From: Thamnaconus septentrionalis
Lineage: Eukaryota > Chordata > Actinopteri > Tetraodontiformes > Monacanthidae
Direction: 5' to 3'
NCBI GenBank assembly: GCA_009823395.1
Contig: CM020510.1
Coordinates: 16,720,273 to 16,784,272 of the forward strand
DNA: 64,000 bases
Below the pieces are notes generated by a model. That model was not told the origin of the DNA. It ran no database searches and worked only from the letters and a program-made list of their open reading frames with translations. Every line of letters starts with the position of its first letter. The stretch's first letter is position 1. The translations under genes were made by a program, and so were the position numbers. Below, in pieces: positions 1-12,948 of the stretch.

Positions 1-832
1 AAACACTTCAATTGATCATATTTCCAGAAGAAAAAAAATCGTCATCCAAGTTTTCTTTTCCTTAGAACCACCCTGAGGGAGTTTCATAACCAAAGGAGAA
101 AAAAAACAAAACTCTTTTCTTAGGGCTTTCTGACAGATCAAGAAGGCAGATGGGGAGAGGAAGTGAAAGGGGAGCAAAGGAGGAGAGACTGAGGAGTGTA
201 AGAACCATTCATTAGCATCACTCAAGCACATCATTAGAGTGAGAAGGGGAGAGAGGGAGTGTCACTTCAGAGCGGCAGCAGAGGCATCGCCATAAAATAC
301 ATAGAGAGCATGTGAATAGAGAGCGGGGAATGCAGAGAAAGAGGGTTTCAAAATATTTCTTTATGCCGTTTTGATTTCCAATTTAGACACCTCAAGGAGT
401 GAGCACAAAAAGTGACCTCAGGGGACGACTGAACCCTTTATTGTAGCACACAGTGGCGTTGCAGGGCTATACGGGAGCCAGGAAAATTAGCCAGGAAAAT
501 TAATTACTGCCCGCTGCTCTTCAGAAACACATGGCCACTCCAAAAGCGAAGGATCGGTCCTCTCGTGATAATGCCACAGTGCTGCCTTCATTTCATACAC
601 AGCACAGACAGAGCAGCGCTAATCACTAAAGGTCTCTATTTTGACTCGGCTGCACACTGCCTTGGGCCACTTATTGAATTAATTAGTTAATGTTAACTGG
701 CCAATTCATTGATTGCATTATCTTAAACTGACAACAGTGTTATGAGTTTATGTGAAGTCTGAAATACATTTTTAATGTGCTTACTTTATAATTAGATGGA
801 TTTGCAAATTTCCTGTCCAAATGTAGGATTAA
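1..832. other. Non-coding, AT-rich spacer or intron
   Basis: No open frame here has coding character and no splice-flanked exon was recognised. It is probably part of the long first intron or the 3' flank of ppm1l, which is transcribed on the minus strand from about 27.3 kb. Its last 12 bases are the left target-site duplication of the SINE that follows. Confidence 0.6.
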
Positions 833-1170
833 GGGCGACACAGTGGCGCAGCGGTTAGCGCTGCCGCCTCACAGCAAGAAGGTCGTGGGTTCGAGTCCGG
901 GCCTGGGACCTTTCTGTGTGGAGTTTGCATGTTCTCCCCGTGTCTGCGTGGGTTCTCTCCGGGTTCTCCGGCTTCCTCCCACACTCCAAAAACATGCATG
1001 TGAGGTCAATTGAATATTCTAAATTGTCCGTAGGTGTGCATGTGAGTGTGAATGGTTGTTTGTCTCTATGTGGCCCTGCGATGAACTGGCGACTTGTCCA
1101 GGGTGTCACCCTGCCTTCGCCCTTAGACAGCTGGGAGAGGCTCCAGCAGACCCCTGTGATGGATGGATGG
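833..1170 (+). mobile_element. Full-length tRNA-derived SINE (copy 1)
   Basis: The 5' end carries RNA polymerase III promoter boxes: an A-box-like TGGCGCAGCGG near 843 and a B-box GGTTCGAGTCC near 888. A conserved body and a 3' tail of GGAT units follow. It is flanked by a perfect 12-bp target-site duplication, ATGTAGGATTAA, at 821-832 and 1171-1182, so both ends are exact. Related copies lie at 4757 (3' end only), 39894 (minus), 46437 and 60235 (minus, interrupted). Short open frames inside it have no coding meaning. The tRNA origin is inferred from the boxes; I do not assign a family name. Confidence 0.9.
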
Positions 1171-1433
1171 ATGTAGGATTAATGTATGAAGTGGGAAAGA
1201 AAAAAAAAAAAGAAAAGAAAAAAGAGTTAGAGCGGCTAAAAATGTATGAAAGGAAAAGTAAAAAAAAAACATTTTACAAACTATGAACACAGCAAGAAAT
1301 AAAGTTATGAATTAAAAGGACTTTAAAGTGCACAGTGCACATCACAGAGAAAGAGAGAGAGAGAACATCTAGCTGGCAAATCATTGGAAAATGATTTGGG
1401 CACTGACATATGAAGTTATACATTTTTAAAAAG

Positions 1434-1462
1434 TAATAATAATAATAATATATGTATATGTG

Positions 1463-1496
<34 letters not shown>

Positions 1497-1548
1497 TATA
1501 TACATATACATATATATACTGTAGATACACACACACACATATATATGC
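1434..1548. repeat. Compound microsatellite (AAT, TA/TG, CA)
   Basis: AAT units are followed by TA/TG runs, a CA run, TA and a second CA run. This is simple sequence; the frames across it in either direction are artefacts. Confidence 0.9.
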
Positions 1549-2767
1549 ATTATTGGATAAAACATAGCATCTCTAAGTATCTCCATATTAGCCTTAAGAG
1601 AAGAAGCATTGGAAGATCAGACAGGTTGTCGTGCTCTCTGTCCAGTAGGAGTTGGCTTTAAACGTGTTTGTGCCGCCTTGAGAACCCTCCTCTTACCCAA
1701 ACACAGACTTTAACTCTGGCATCCAAAACTGCTCCGCTCTCGTCGTGCACGTCAAATCTCACGCAGAGCCACGGCAAACATCACGAGACTCAGATGACCG
1801 AGGAAAGTACAGACCAGGAAGTGGTGGATGTGGTGTTTGGCAAGGGCCAACTTCAAATCCGCAAGCAAGAGCGCGCACACACACACGCACATGCTCGAAA
1901 ACATCCCAAAATAAACCGCCCCTGAGCAGCATTCATCAAGACGGATTGACGGTAAGTGCGCTGCTGCGCGGACGGAAATGACTTCTGTAAAGTAAATGAG
2001 GGTTTCAAAGGCAGAACGAGGAGCCGTAAAAAAAAAAAAAAAAAGGCTCAAGAGAAGTTTCAGCACAACTAAAAAAAAAATAGTCTTGCACCGGAGCATA
2101 ATGTGAGGTGTGAGGCAGGTACGGTCAAAACACCTGGTGGTCACAGTTTCAGCAGCCAAACTCTGCGTTGTCCTGACGCGTTATCATTCCACATCTGCTT
2201 AAAACACACAAAAACTCCGCACCTGAGGAAGATTTTTTTTACAGCAGTCGACCGTCTGGCAGCTCCAGATCCGTCGCTCTCGAGGGAATCACGCGCGCAG
2301 CCACGGCTTCACGCCGCTCACGCTCGGCAGTGAACAGACGATGCGGCACGAGGTGCATCATCTGTTCACCAGGTGACGGCATATATTAATCCATCGCCGT
2401 GAGTCATCAAAGCTTCCTGTCGGTGCGCACACCGGAGGTCTACTCAGTGTGGTGGAATAACATCTGACAGTTTGTGGGAAAGCTCCTGTGATTCTAGATG
2501 TTGCTCCAACTTTGTGAGAACCTTTGTCCCCCCCATTCTTTTGTGCAGTCTAATCCAAACGCTTACAGTCTGACCGGAACTGCACCTCAACCTAATCTTA
2601 ACCCGACCATAACACATCCACACCTGGCCACCGGACTGATGACTTCACCCTTTAATTCCATGGTAAAGTTCTGAGGAGCAGTGAGGAGCAGCCAAAAAAT
2701 ATCATCGCATCAAAAGGAATGTCGTCAGTGCGCCGGTTAAAAACATATTCAAGATTTCATGAGAAAA

Positions 2768-2768
<1 letters not shown>
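1549..2768. other. Non-coding, no gene seen
   Basis: Moderate GC around 2.25-2.4 kb with scattered CG dinucleotides. No open frame resembles a known protein, and no exon boundaries support a gene. Confidence 0.5.

Positions 2769-2841
<73 letters not shown>
2769..2841. repeat. (AC)n microsatellite, about 36 units
   Basis: An uninterrupted AC dinucleotide array, one of the longest in the window. A short GT run follows at about 2970-2988, then GA and CA runs. Confidence 0.97.
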
Positions 2842-2969
2842 ATGAAATGGAACACTAGTAATCAGGCAGCTCAGCACTGTAATTTCTCCTGGCATATTGT
2901 ACACAGTTGGAGGGAAAAGGCAAAGCGTGCTAATATTTACACATTTTTGAGCATGCATAAATATTTGCT

Positions 2970-3000
<31 letters not shown>

Positions 3001-3102
3001 CACACATACACACATAAGACAAAGGATTTATTACATTTGGCCAGGGTGCTCCACGTCACTTGGCGCCCATCATCACAGCGTACTTGCATTAGCATTAGAC
3101 TA

Positions 3103-3647
3103 CGAAAGAGATTTAGGGCCTCAAGAAAAGAAAAAAATATTACTATTATTAAGTTTTCATTTGGAGTTTTAAGTTGAAATTTCGCGAATAATTCAAAATT
3201 TGGTGAAAAAAGTCAACGTAAAGAAGACACATTTTTGTAAATAAAGTCGACGTTAAAGAAAGACAAAATTTCGTGAATAAAGTAGACATTTCATGAATTA
3301 AGTTGACGCAAATAAAGTGGAAATTTTGTGAATAAAGTGGACAGATGGTAGATTAACCCAGTTACCCACACTGAAAAGTAAACCGTGGAAAAAAGGTGTA
3401 TCCCACAGGGTTCACCCACAGTAATCAGGAAACTGGAAGTTCTCCACTAGAATTGCGAGCAGAGCCTTTCCACTTTGTTCTCGACATTAGTTACTTTACA
3501 TTCACATTAATTGCAAAATTTTGATTTCAATCATGAAATATTTTTTTTTAACGTCAACTTCATTCTAGAAATTTCGACTTTAATCTCGAAATTTCAACTT
3601 TATTCTCGAATTGGAAACTCTTCTTGTGGCCCCTAAATCCTCTTCCG
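3103..3647. mobile_element. MITE-like element with about 27-bp terminal inverted repeats
   Basis: The left end (CGAAAGAGATTTAGGG then CCTCAAGAA) and the right end read on the other strand (CGGAAGAGGATTTAGGGG then CCACAAGAA) are near-identical inverted repeats. Both are bounded by TA, consistent with a TA target duplication of the Tc1/mariner type. The interior has degenerate short units of AAATTTCGTGAATAAAGT type, in one orientation on the left and inverted on the right. No transposase frame is present, so it would be non-autonomous. Confidence 0.65.
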
Positions 3648-3649
3648 TA

Positions 3650-4724
3650 TTAAACTGATGACTGCTGAGAAGAAGAAAGAATAAAACTGCTTTCATGCTC
3701 AAAGGAGGGAAAACTTGGAGCGGGGATAAACAAAAAATTACTATAAGACAGAACAGTCCTTCTCCTTGTGTTTAATCGAGGTGAACGGAGGATAAAACAA
3801 CAGGGAGGCACACAGTGGGCCGACCCACCACCTCCTTCAGACTTTACTAACATCATAATATCACAAAACCTAAGTGTGACCACAGTGGCATTACTGAAAT
3901 CCTTCTGTTTTAAACTAAATTATATTTTTTAAGCAAAAAAATGAAACTGATTTCTGCAAAGCAACACAGGTATATGTATAGACACACAGGAAACGGGATG
4001 CTCCTGTGGGAAACCAGTGTATGCATGTTGACACAGCTGATGACCTGGATGCTTCCACCTCTAGCGGGTCTATTATTACCAGCAGTGAGCAACATCCACC
4101 CGTAATCCCACCACTTTACTCCTGCAGTCAGGAGAATGCGGCGATAAGTCTCGATAAATGTGACTCGCTCCCGCCACATTAAAGAGGAGACTTCCCCCTG
4201 AATCCCCCCTTTCAGAGGAGATGGATCATCTTCCAACAACATCTGCCGACTGGGGTGGCGGGGGGCAGCAGCAGCAAGGATGGGACTATTGACTGACTTT
4301 AAATAAGGTTGGAACTTCATTTACCATGAATTAGAATGTGATGGTTTTTTTTGGTCACATGAGAGCGGAGAAGATCAGTGTGGGTGATTCGCCATTCAGA
4401 GGAAAATTGTCTGGCAGCCTCGACTCGATATTGTGCATTTGAAAGGAATTACTTTTTCTTGTCTACCTAAACGGAGGCACATGGCAGTGTTTTAGGGTTC
4501 AAGACACATCAAAATGTAAATTCAGCAAAAGCACAAAGTATATGGCTTCTAAATCACACAAGCTGTATCTCTTGATCAATACTTAAAATTCACTACACTG
4601 TCTAAGTTAGCAGGGAAGAGCTATATTTTCCATAAATGTCATAAGAATGAGCAGAATAATTAGTTGGCAGTTTGTTGCTTCTCTGATGTTGGTTAAGCCT
4701 ACATCTACATCATCTTTGTCATTA
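3650..4724. other. Non-coding, no gene seen
   Basis: No supported exon. The longest frames here (for example 3910-4320 on the minus strand) have no recognisable domain, no plausible splice context and low-complexity composition. Confidence 0.5.
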
Positions 4725-4913
4725 AGAAACTAGAATTGTTTGATATATTACAAATGTCTGCGATGAACTGGCGACTTGTCCAGGGTGTCACCCTGCCTTC
4801 GCCCTAAGACAGCTGGGATAGGCTCCAGCAGACCCTGAATAGGAATAAGCGGGTATAGAAGATGAATGAATGAATGTATTACAAATGTAATGTATCAAAC
4901 AATTCTAGTTTCT
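4725..4913. repeat. Inverted repeat split by a truncated SINE
   Basis: The arms at about 4725-4752 and 4886-4913 are reverse complements over 28 bases with one mismatch; each includes the core CTAGAATTGTTTGATA or its complement. The SINE at 4757-4876 sits between them, so before insertion the arms were nearly adjacent and could form a hairpin. Confidence 0.8.
4757..4876 (+). mobile_element. 5'-truncated SINE (copy 2)
   Basis: Only the 3' third of the SINE is present, from TCTGCGATGAACTGGCGAC to a GAAT-unit tail. The target-site duplication is the 11-bp TATTACAAATG at 4746-4756 and 4877-4887. Truncation at the 5' end is typical of incomplete reverse transcription. Confidence 0.9.
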
Positions 4914-7697
4914 AGTTTCCTTCACTTGAGTAAAGGGTTAGAGAGTATTTCCTCTTCTAAAGTTTGGGTTGGTCATCTAAAAAAGGGACAAAGTGCAATC
5001 AACTGTATTTGCAATTTTGTGGAAAATAATAATTTTGTTGGCCACCCAGTGGGAGTGGCAAAGCACTTCCCTGATATCCATCAGCTCAAAAGATGTCCTT
5101 GGGACGAGGACGGTTGCAGCGCTATTATAACATTTCTAACAACACACATAATACCTTTAGACAGAATCCAAAAAACAAAACAAAAAAAAACCAGTTTGGG
5201 ATTAAAATAGAGGAAAGTGCTGATCTTCAGCTGGAAGTCAGACAGGGGAAGAGAGACTATCAAATATAGATGCTCAGCGTCTCCATAGGCTTGTCCTTTG
5301 GCTTCTATTAGGAATTCACTTGTCCTTCAGCCGCCGACATCTAACTCCTCGCTCTATTTATACACGCGCTCCCGCAGAATTCCTCTGTGTGGGATACACT
5401 TCTGACATCTGCTCGCCGTCATCCTCCACTTTTGCTTTGCGGGAAAAAATGAGAATGAAAACCCTGGGGAAGTTTACTGAGATTACAGAAGTCAGCTGAT
5501 AACAGAGTTTCCATCACATGCTAGCAGCAACAATCCAGTGAGTGTATATGTCTCGGCAGAGAATCAGCTCTCTGTGTGCTGCAAGAGAGTTCACAGGAAG
5601 GGAAATAAATCAATAGGAGCGAAATCAATTTCTTTAGAAACAGCCCAGGAACTTAGTAGCCGTTTCTGATAAAGGAGTATCAAGGCCAGATTCAATCAAA
5701 CATAACTTCTATTAGGTATGAGAATCTTGTTGGGTTACAAATATGTTTATACATACGACACGTAAACTCCCTTGTTATCCTCCCGATAACAAGACAGTTC
5801 TAACTAACTGTCCCAGAAGTATTGTCTCAGTTTGCCAAAAGTAGAACTTCCTGCATATTTGTGCACCACTGTGTGGACAAAACTAAAAACCAAAGCGAGA
5901 AACTACAAAGTTCAAATATGTCTGTGTGTCACTTAACCATTAAGAAAAAAAACCCTGCATATAAGTGCGACATGAACCTGTTTTCCATCTCAATGTAACG
6001 CAAATCCTTGAAAATCTACCAAAAAAAGAAGCAAATGAAACAAAAATTAAATGTTTACATTAAATATGGGTGGAACAAATGAGCAAGTGATCTGATGATT
6101 GATGGCGCTACAAGCACCGTATTGTGACATGCCTGTAATAGAAGAAGTGGAGGTTACAAACTGGAAAAAAAGCAATTACAAAGTACAAGTTGGGACGTTG
6201 ATATCAGGGTTTTTTGTTTTTGTTTTCGTCTTTTATGGACGAGTGGATCTTAATGGTGGCTGCCACCACAAACTTCTGTTTCTTGGTTGAAATGTGGAAA
6301 ACAAATATGTTCATGAAAAACAGACGTCGCATGACTTTACATGTTGTGCTGCGTTCCAACTTAGTCAGCAAATTTGTTTTCATCTCCAATTTCTTTCCAA
6401 GTCAGAAAACACCTGAACAGCCTGAAAGAAAAATCTCTGCAAATAAGATTTTTTTCCCCTTTTATTTAAATTTTGGCGTCGCCTCCACCGTGTCGCGTCC
6501 TACCAGAGCGACACTCCAAAATGCACATGCCAAACAGGCTAGACGGAAGCACAGCTGGCGACTCTTTATAGCCGCTGCACAGATCTGGCGGGCTTGAGGA
6601 GGGATTTCATTAAGAACAAAACACTTGAGGAGAAAAAAAACTCCATTTTATGTGATGCGAGGAGGCAGACAGGAGGGGGGCTCAACAACCAGGAAACACA
6701 CTGTGGATGTGTGATTGAGAATATTTAAAGATAAATAAATAAATAAATTCCAATCCCAAGATTCCTAATTACGAAACTGTCCTGAGACGACTGACGATCC
6801 AGAGACCTGAAAACTGTTTGAAATCTCGCAGCCACCGGCGACTTTTTTTTTTTTTTTTAATCATAGCTTCGTGTCTGTTCTTCACAACACTGTGCTTCTC
6901 CCGGGCTTCATCGTCTGCATCCAAAACAAATGCAATGAGCAGGTCTCGATGCAGCGATGAAGACAGGATGCAAAACTCTCTTCCTCTACCCCTTTAAATG
7001 TGGGACACAAAAAAGCCTGGAGGAGAAGCGCTAAGCAAATGTCAAGTGCGTCTCCCTTTCCTTTCTCTCTGTGAGGCACACGCACACACACGCACACACG
7101 TACACACACACCTCTGTCACAATCTTCTACCCTTCCTAATGCACATGCACAGCAAGGCCTATAATCTCCCTCTGCGCCCACACACAGAGTGCGTCCGCGC
7201 GCACACAAATACACACACACACTCAGTTGGCAAGTGTTGGTATTTGCAATCTGGAGGCAGACACTGACATCTCAACCACATGAATATTCATCAGTGAGAG
7301 TGGCTACCACGAGGAAGAGTGCCAGGACGGAGTTGCCGCCCCCCCACCTCTCTTTATTTCCCCCTTCACCGACCATATGTACAAGCACACGGTGACACAT
7401 GTTAAGGATTTGTGGGAGGGGTTTGTCTCGTCGGAGAGCACTTTCTGATTGCTAAGCCCCAGATGAACAGTGTTGGATTTAAGCCGATACGCAAAAAAAC
7501 TAATTCTGGCTGAAGTTTTATTCATCTGCCTGTTTATTTACTTGACTTCATTGAACACAGCGCACAAAAATAATGTTAACAAAAGGAAATGGGAAGTTTC
7601 TGTTACCATGGAATTGAGCTTTTGTCTTGCTGCGATGGACTGTAATGTCAGAAATTGTTAGCATTGACTTATGAACAAAGTGAGATCATCTAGAGAT
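4914..7697. other. Non-coding, no gene seen
   Basis: AT-rich sequence with short CA runs near 7087 and 7205. No recognisable coding exon on either strand. Confidence 0.5.
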
Positions 7698-7732
7698 GGC
7701 GGCGGCGGCGGCGGCGGCAGCAGCAGCAGCAC
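7698..7732. repeat. GGC/AGC trinucleotide run
   Basis: About seven GGC units followed by five AGC units, in a non-coding context. Confidence 0.9.
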
Positions 7733-8638
7733 TTTGCTCTCCAAACTGAAGATGCAACAACGCGACTGCCTCCCTTGGCATTCAAGACACAGCCTCGCCT
7801 CCTGATCTCAAGGCAAACACGATGCATTCACGCCACATCAGGCACCGTGTCAAAAACGAGGAGGGTTGCGCAATGACTACGCCGCCAGTAGGGGACGTCT
7901 CAGGTAATTAACAGCCGAGGAACTGATTGTGTGTTGACAAAGAACTGGAAACTGGATTTGTGTCACAGCATCCGGTTTGGCACAGTTGAATTCGTACAGC
8001 TTAAGGAGTGTTTTTCATTTCTTGCATTATAAGTATGATAAAGATTATGATTTTTAGAATTAAAAAAAAGGCTTAGAGCTCTTTGTGATTTGTTTGTTTG
8101 TTTTTTTAGCGGATCCAATAAGAACTTGAGGGTGCAATACCACCTCATCATTGGAAACAAATGTGCCGAGCTGAGTCCACTAACTGAAAAACCTGTGAAC
8201 AAATCCTTGGCCCGGGACATCAGCAATCTCCAGAAATTGGCCGAGGCAAAGAAATCGCTGCCTGGACTTTTCTCTCGAACGATGACATTGTGCCTCCTTC
8301 AATTCAGCGCACTCTCACAAATCACCTTTATGGGCCGCACTGTAAAACAAAGGCCTCTTGGTTTAGCCGTAAGTGTCAGCGCGGTGACGCACGCGCCGCC
8401 ATGCCGGAGAATTATCGCAATGCCCTGGTGTGAAAAATAAATAAAGAAATAAAAATGGCACAACAGCACGCGGAGCCTCTCTGAGCTGCAACCTAATGAA
8501 CCGTGTGAGTGTTTGCCACCTCTGATGTGCGCGCCCACGCACACAAGTGTCGTCTGCGAAGGAGCCCGTCGGCGCCTCCTTCCTGCTTTGATTGGAGCAG
8601 CTTATCAATCATTTCCCTGCTTGATTAACTGCTACAGC
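7733..8638. other. Non-coding, no gene seen
   Basis: No supported exon. GC rises around 8.35-8.6 kb, but no protein similarity was recognised. Confidence 0.5.
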
Positions 8639-8656
8639 TAATCTCCCGGGAGATTA
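8639..8656. promoter_or_regulatory. Perfect 18-bp palindrome with two TAATC half-sites
   Basis: TAATCTCCC is followed directly by its reverse complement GGGAGATTA. The outer TAATC/GATTA halves resemble homeodomain sites of the K50 type. A TTGATTAAC motif lies just upstream near 8620. A regulatory role is inference from the sequence alone. Confidence 0.35.
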
Positions 8657-11600
8657 ATCACGTCTGAAAAGCCCTCTCTCGTCTACGGACTAGTTTTATT
8701 TACACTGCGTGAGTGAGTCGAGGCCAAGCCCGAATATAGGGGCCCATTCATTTCCAAGAAATGGAGTTGCACACGCCAGAAAAAAGTTTTTGGGTTCTGG
8801 GTTAATTCCGCATTATGCGGTGGTGGTGTCACTTGCCATCGTGCCCCTGCAACACACACAACGCATCAGGACGCATCGACCAATCAGAACGAGGCGCGAG
8901 GTGCAACGCCGTGACGTCACGTTGGAAATGAACTCTTTTCCGCGGATTTTCTGGCCTTTATAATTTTTTTTTTTGAAAGATGAAAAGTCCATGAATTAAA
9001 AAACTGTTATAGAAAGATTTATTGTGAACCATGTTTCAGGTCAGAAGTGTCCTGTCTGCCGTTTTACGGGCATTTCTTTTTGTATTGTGGTCTAGAGAAA
9101 AGAGAAACACACAGAGAGGGATAATAGCGTATTACAAGATACTAGGTTATGTCGTAGAATTTTTTTTTAAGATGTAATGTAACACAAAACAAGACTAAAG
9201 TGCTACATATTCTGCTTCAATAGCGATATGTAAGAAGTAAAAGAAGAAGAGATTTTACAACCACACTTTATTTACAAAAACAAACACGGAAAATATGCAC
9301 CTATTTTTACAAAGACATAGAATGATGAAAAAGATACACGAATGCCAAAATAGCTAAATAAATAAATATTGAACAATGAACCAAAAAAAAATCAAACATA
9401 ATCCAAAAAGAAACATCCAATCTTTCAGTGTACGGAAAAAAAATAATTAATTATTTAAAAATAGCGCACAAAATGTTTTTGTGGCACCAGATTGCTGAGA
9501 AGCTCTCAAGGTCTTTCATCATTTTGAGAAAGGAAATTTCGCGTCGCAGCGCCAGACCATCGCTGCATCTGTACTTAAAAAACCCTTCAATTTTGGAAGA
9601 CGAAGAAGAAGAAAAAGAAGAGGAAGAAGAGCTTTTTGGGCCGCACAGGGTTTTTTGGCTGCAGTACCTCGAGTGGCCACTGGAAAAAATAAATTGTTGT
9701 GCCACCATATTACCCGTTCGGTATCCATTTCTTATAACACATCCAAGGTGGAGGCCTCAGGATGCCCTGCCCCCACCGTTAAACGAAGGAACAAAACTGT
9801 CTAGTTTTAGGAAAAGAAACTGCATCAGGAGAGCACTGAATAATTAACGAGACCACATGCGGGCCTCGTTCCCCCGTAAAAGGCTCGCCACGGTCGGACT
9901 TTAAGCGGGTGACTTACAGTGTATCTGCAACCTCATTACGGTGAGAATGTAAATCTCCACTTTGTGGGCGAAAGCCATTATGTTACGTGGGGGGGTTGGG
10001 GGGGGGGCAATTCAAGACCTCTCTGTCATTATGCATTCATCATCTCCATTCGCTGACTCTCCTCCCTTATATCTTCACGGCCGACTGCTCCTAACGCTCC
10101 GCCGATACGGGACGGCAGCAGGAGCGCGGCAGACTGCGGTTTCGATTTAAATGGGGGAAGCGGAAAACAAAGACCAAGTGCCGGATAAGATCCATTAGTC
10201 AACGTTTATCGCACGTCAAAAAAAAAAAACGAGTTTAATGTTTACAAAATGTTTGCGCGAGTGCTGAATCAGCCGGGAAAGGACAAGGCCTCCCTGTGGG
10301 AGGAGGCACGAGGGGAAAAAACTGCAACAGCCTCTTTAATCTTATACATAAAGTTCCTCGTCATCGTCGGCGTACTCCAATAACCCGAGACTTGGCAACG
10401 TGTGGAGCGTTCGTTTTTTTTTTCTCAGGGGTCACAGAGCACGTGCACATCTAAATTGCATAGATCAAGACACGAGGAGAGGAAAAAAAAGAAGAAGCAT
10501 GTTTTAAATGAACAATGTCCAGCATTCACGGCCGTAATGCACACAATTGCGTTCACGTTGATTCTATGATTGTAGTTCAGCAACTCTGTGGAGGCGACCA
10601 ACAGCCATGATGATCACAACTCTGCCAACTTGTAAAATTCACATTTTTTTTTCAATTCATAGTGTTTGGTAACAACAATATGTGGCGCTATAATGCATAT
10701 CAGGGAACTTCCTTGACATGAAAGTCCGGCTGTTGGCACATTTACTTCTTTTTGCTTGTGACACTCTAATATATGTGCCAAGGCGTGAAAGAAATCGTGG
10801 GAAAGGGCTCTTTCTGAATTCAGGGTCAGCAAGAAAAGAGTGTTTTTGCAGGAGGCTGTAAACAGCGGGATAAATATGATGTTTCTTTGTTTTTTGTTTT
10901 TTTTGAATAATAATGATAATTAGTTGATGTTGCTCCACCTGAGTCTGGCGATTTAAAAGAAATTGAAAATGGGTAAAGCGTAGGACTTTTCATCTAAATG
11001 CAGCAGTGTTAAATGTGCTGCTTCCTGGTGATCCTCAAGAGTTTCTCTTTTATATTTTCATTAATGCACGAATCTACACTTGGACTCAGGGATGGGAAAT
11101 AAAGAATTGCAAATGTGCATAATATTGGACCTTTAACAAACTGACACACCAATGACCAATTATTCCAGGGCTGCAGACAAGACCGCCGTCATCAGCACCG
11201 GCACCTGATTCATTTGAAGATTCGCTTTGAGCCGCTGCAGTCGGGTACGTCCAGGAAATGGCACGCGTGTCGGCGCCAAGACTTCCAGCGGCTTCTCCGA
11301 GTCTATTCATCCCTTTCCTGTGTCCATCCATTCACCGTCGCACTCATCTCCATACAGCTGGACTGAAACCCCACCAATTAAAAGCCCTCGGCACATGCAG
11401 TGAAACAACCCGACGACGGGCCCTCGGTTCTGAGTCGCTCTTCCATATTTTTACATAAATACGTGTAACTTCATCCCTCTCACACACACACTCACAGTGA
11501 GCTGAGCAGCATCGGGGCTCCAACTGGGTCACTCATTAATAGAGAGCCGGGTTGAGCAGATATTCCGCTCATTTGTTTGGTATGACGGACGTGTGTGCAT

Positions 11601-12948
11601 AATAAATTGAAGGCTTTTTAATTTTCATGATGCCGGAGACATGACGCCAGTGTCATCTGAATTACCCCTCCCACCTTGCACACCGTCCACTTTTTACACT
11701 TTCTCTTTCTCTTGCCGTCGCTCGAAGCAGATGTTGCGCTTATCGAGCTTATTGCAATCTGCCCGGCTCTTCTCTCCCGTCTGATGAGCAGGAAGGGGAG
11801 GAAGGAGAGCTAGAGGGTAAAACAAAAGCGCAGAACAAATATTTTACAAAGGCCAGCAAGACGTTTAGGCTTGGATTTAGTCACCTCGTGATCAAACGCC
11901 AGGATATATGACACTTAAAAATGTTTCCAGATCTGTAGAAAACAACCCTTTATGTCCTTTGATCGTCTTCTTACAAAGAGATAATAAGCTTGGAAGTGGC
12001 GCTTTGCCCTCCACCTGCTTGGAACGGGGACGGAAGCAGTCAGCCGTGTGTCAGAGGGCAAGACAAACTCGCCAAAGGGTCGACACCAACAACTACAGCA
12101 CACATTTGATGGCGAGGGAAGCAAGCACGAGAGCTATTTCCAGGTTCATCACTCATCAAAGGTGGCCTTTCAGCTTCCATCCAGCATTGTTGCATTCCGT
12201 CACCTGCAATGTTGAAAATGTGCCATTTTCCATGAGTCACAGCTCTCCCACTTTGCTTTGCCGTCCATCAAAAGCGAGGGAGAAACACAAAGCAATGAGT
12301 TGTGTGACGCACAGCAACATAAAACTGCCAGCAAAATGAACACATACACATTCATTAAAAAAAAAAAAAAAGGAAAGTCAATACTCATCTCCTCCATCCA
12401 CTGATGCTGCCATTCAGCCCGCTTATGAAAATGGAGCTCGCGTTCGCGTTGGCCGCGCGCGAGCGTGTGCGCGAGACGTTCACCGGCTGAGAATAAGATC
12501 CTGACACGTTGAAACGCAGCGACTCAGTTCACGGCATCCGAGTCGAAAGTGGATTATTATGTGCACGGGCAGGTGGCTTTGCATGACAAAAGCTAGAAAT
12601 ATTGGAAAGTGCGGTGCAATAGTGTCAAAGAGAGAAGAGCAAAAGAAAGGAGAAAAGTGGATCCTTTCTGCTTCGGAGGTGTGACAGGCGGGACAGAGGG
12701 AGAAACTGCGTCCCGTAAATCTGCGCGACTGGCTTAACGGGAGCCGTAATGTCTTTTCTCCACCTTCAGGCAGAGGCGATACATAACAATCTCTGAGCAA
12801 TAAAATATCTGCATTGCCGTCATCTGTTAAAACTGCGACGTTTGAGTGGGGAAACAAGGCAGTAGTGGCCCTGCAGCAGCAATCCATTGTTTTCATCTGT
12901 TCGTATATCTAGTATATGTTAGTATAGCATATCTATATATTATTACTA
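8657..12948. other. Non-coding, no gene seen
   Basis: No exon was recognised. The stretch includes a full CRE palindrome, TGACGTCA, at 8912-8919. Around 11.55-11.8 kb the sequence is non-repetitive with homeodomain-like AT-rich motifs, which might be conserved non-coding DNA, but alignment would be needed to say so. Confidence 0.45.

Noticed and set aside
843..900. Possible tRNA gene
   Set aside because: A- and B-box-like sequences belong to the SINE head; no full cloverleaf or separate gene is present.
9428..9847. 139-codon plus-strand frame
   Set aside because: Contains a GAA/GAG-run glutamate stretch; otherwise unrecognisable and without exon context.
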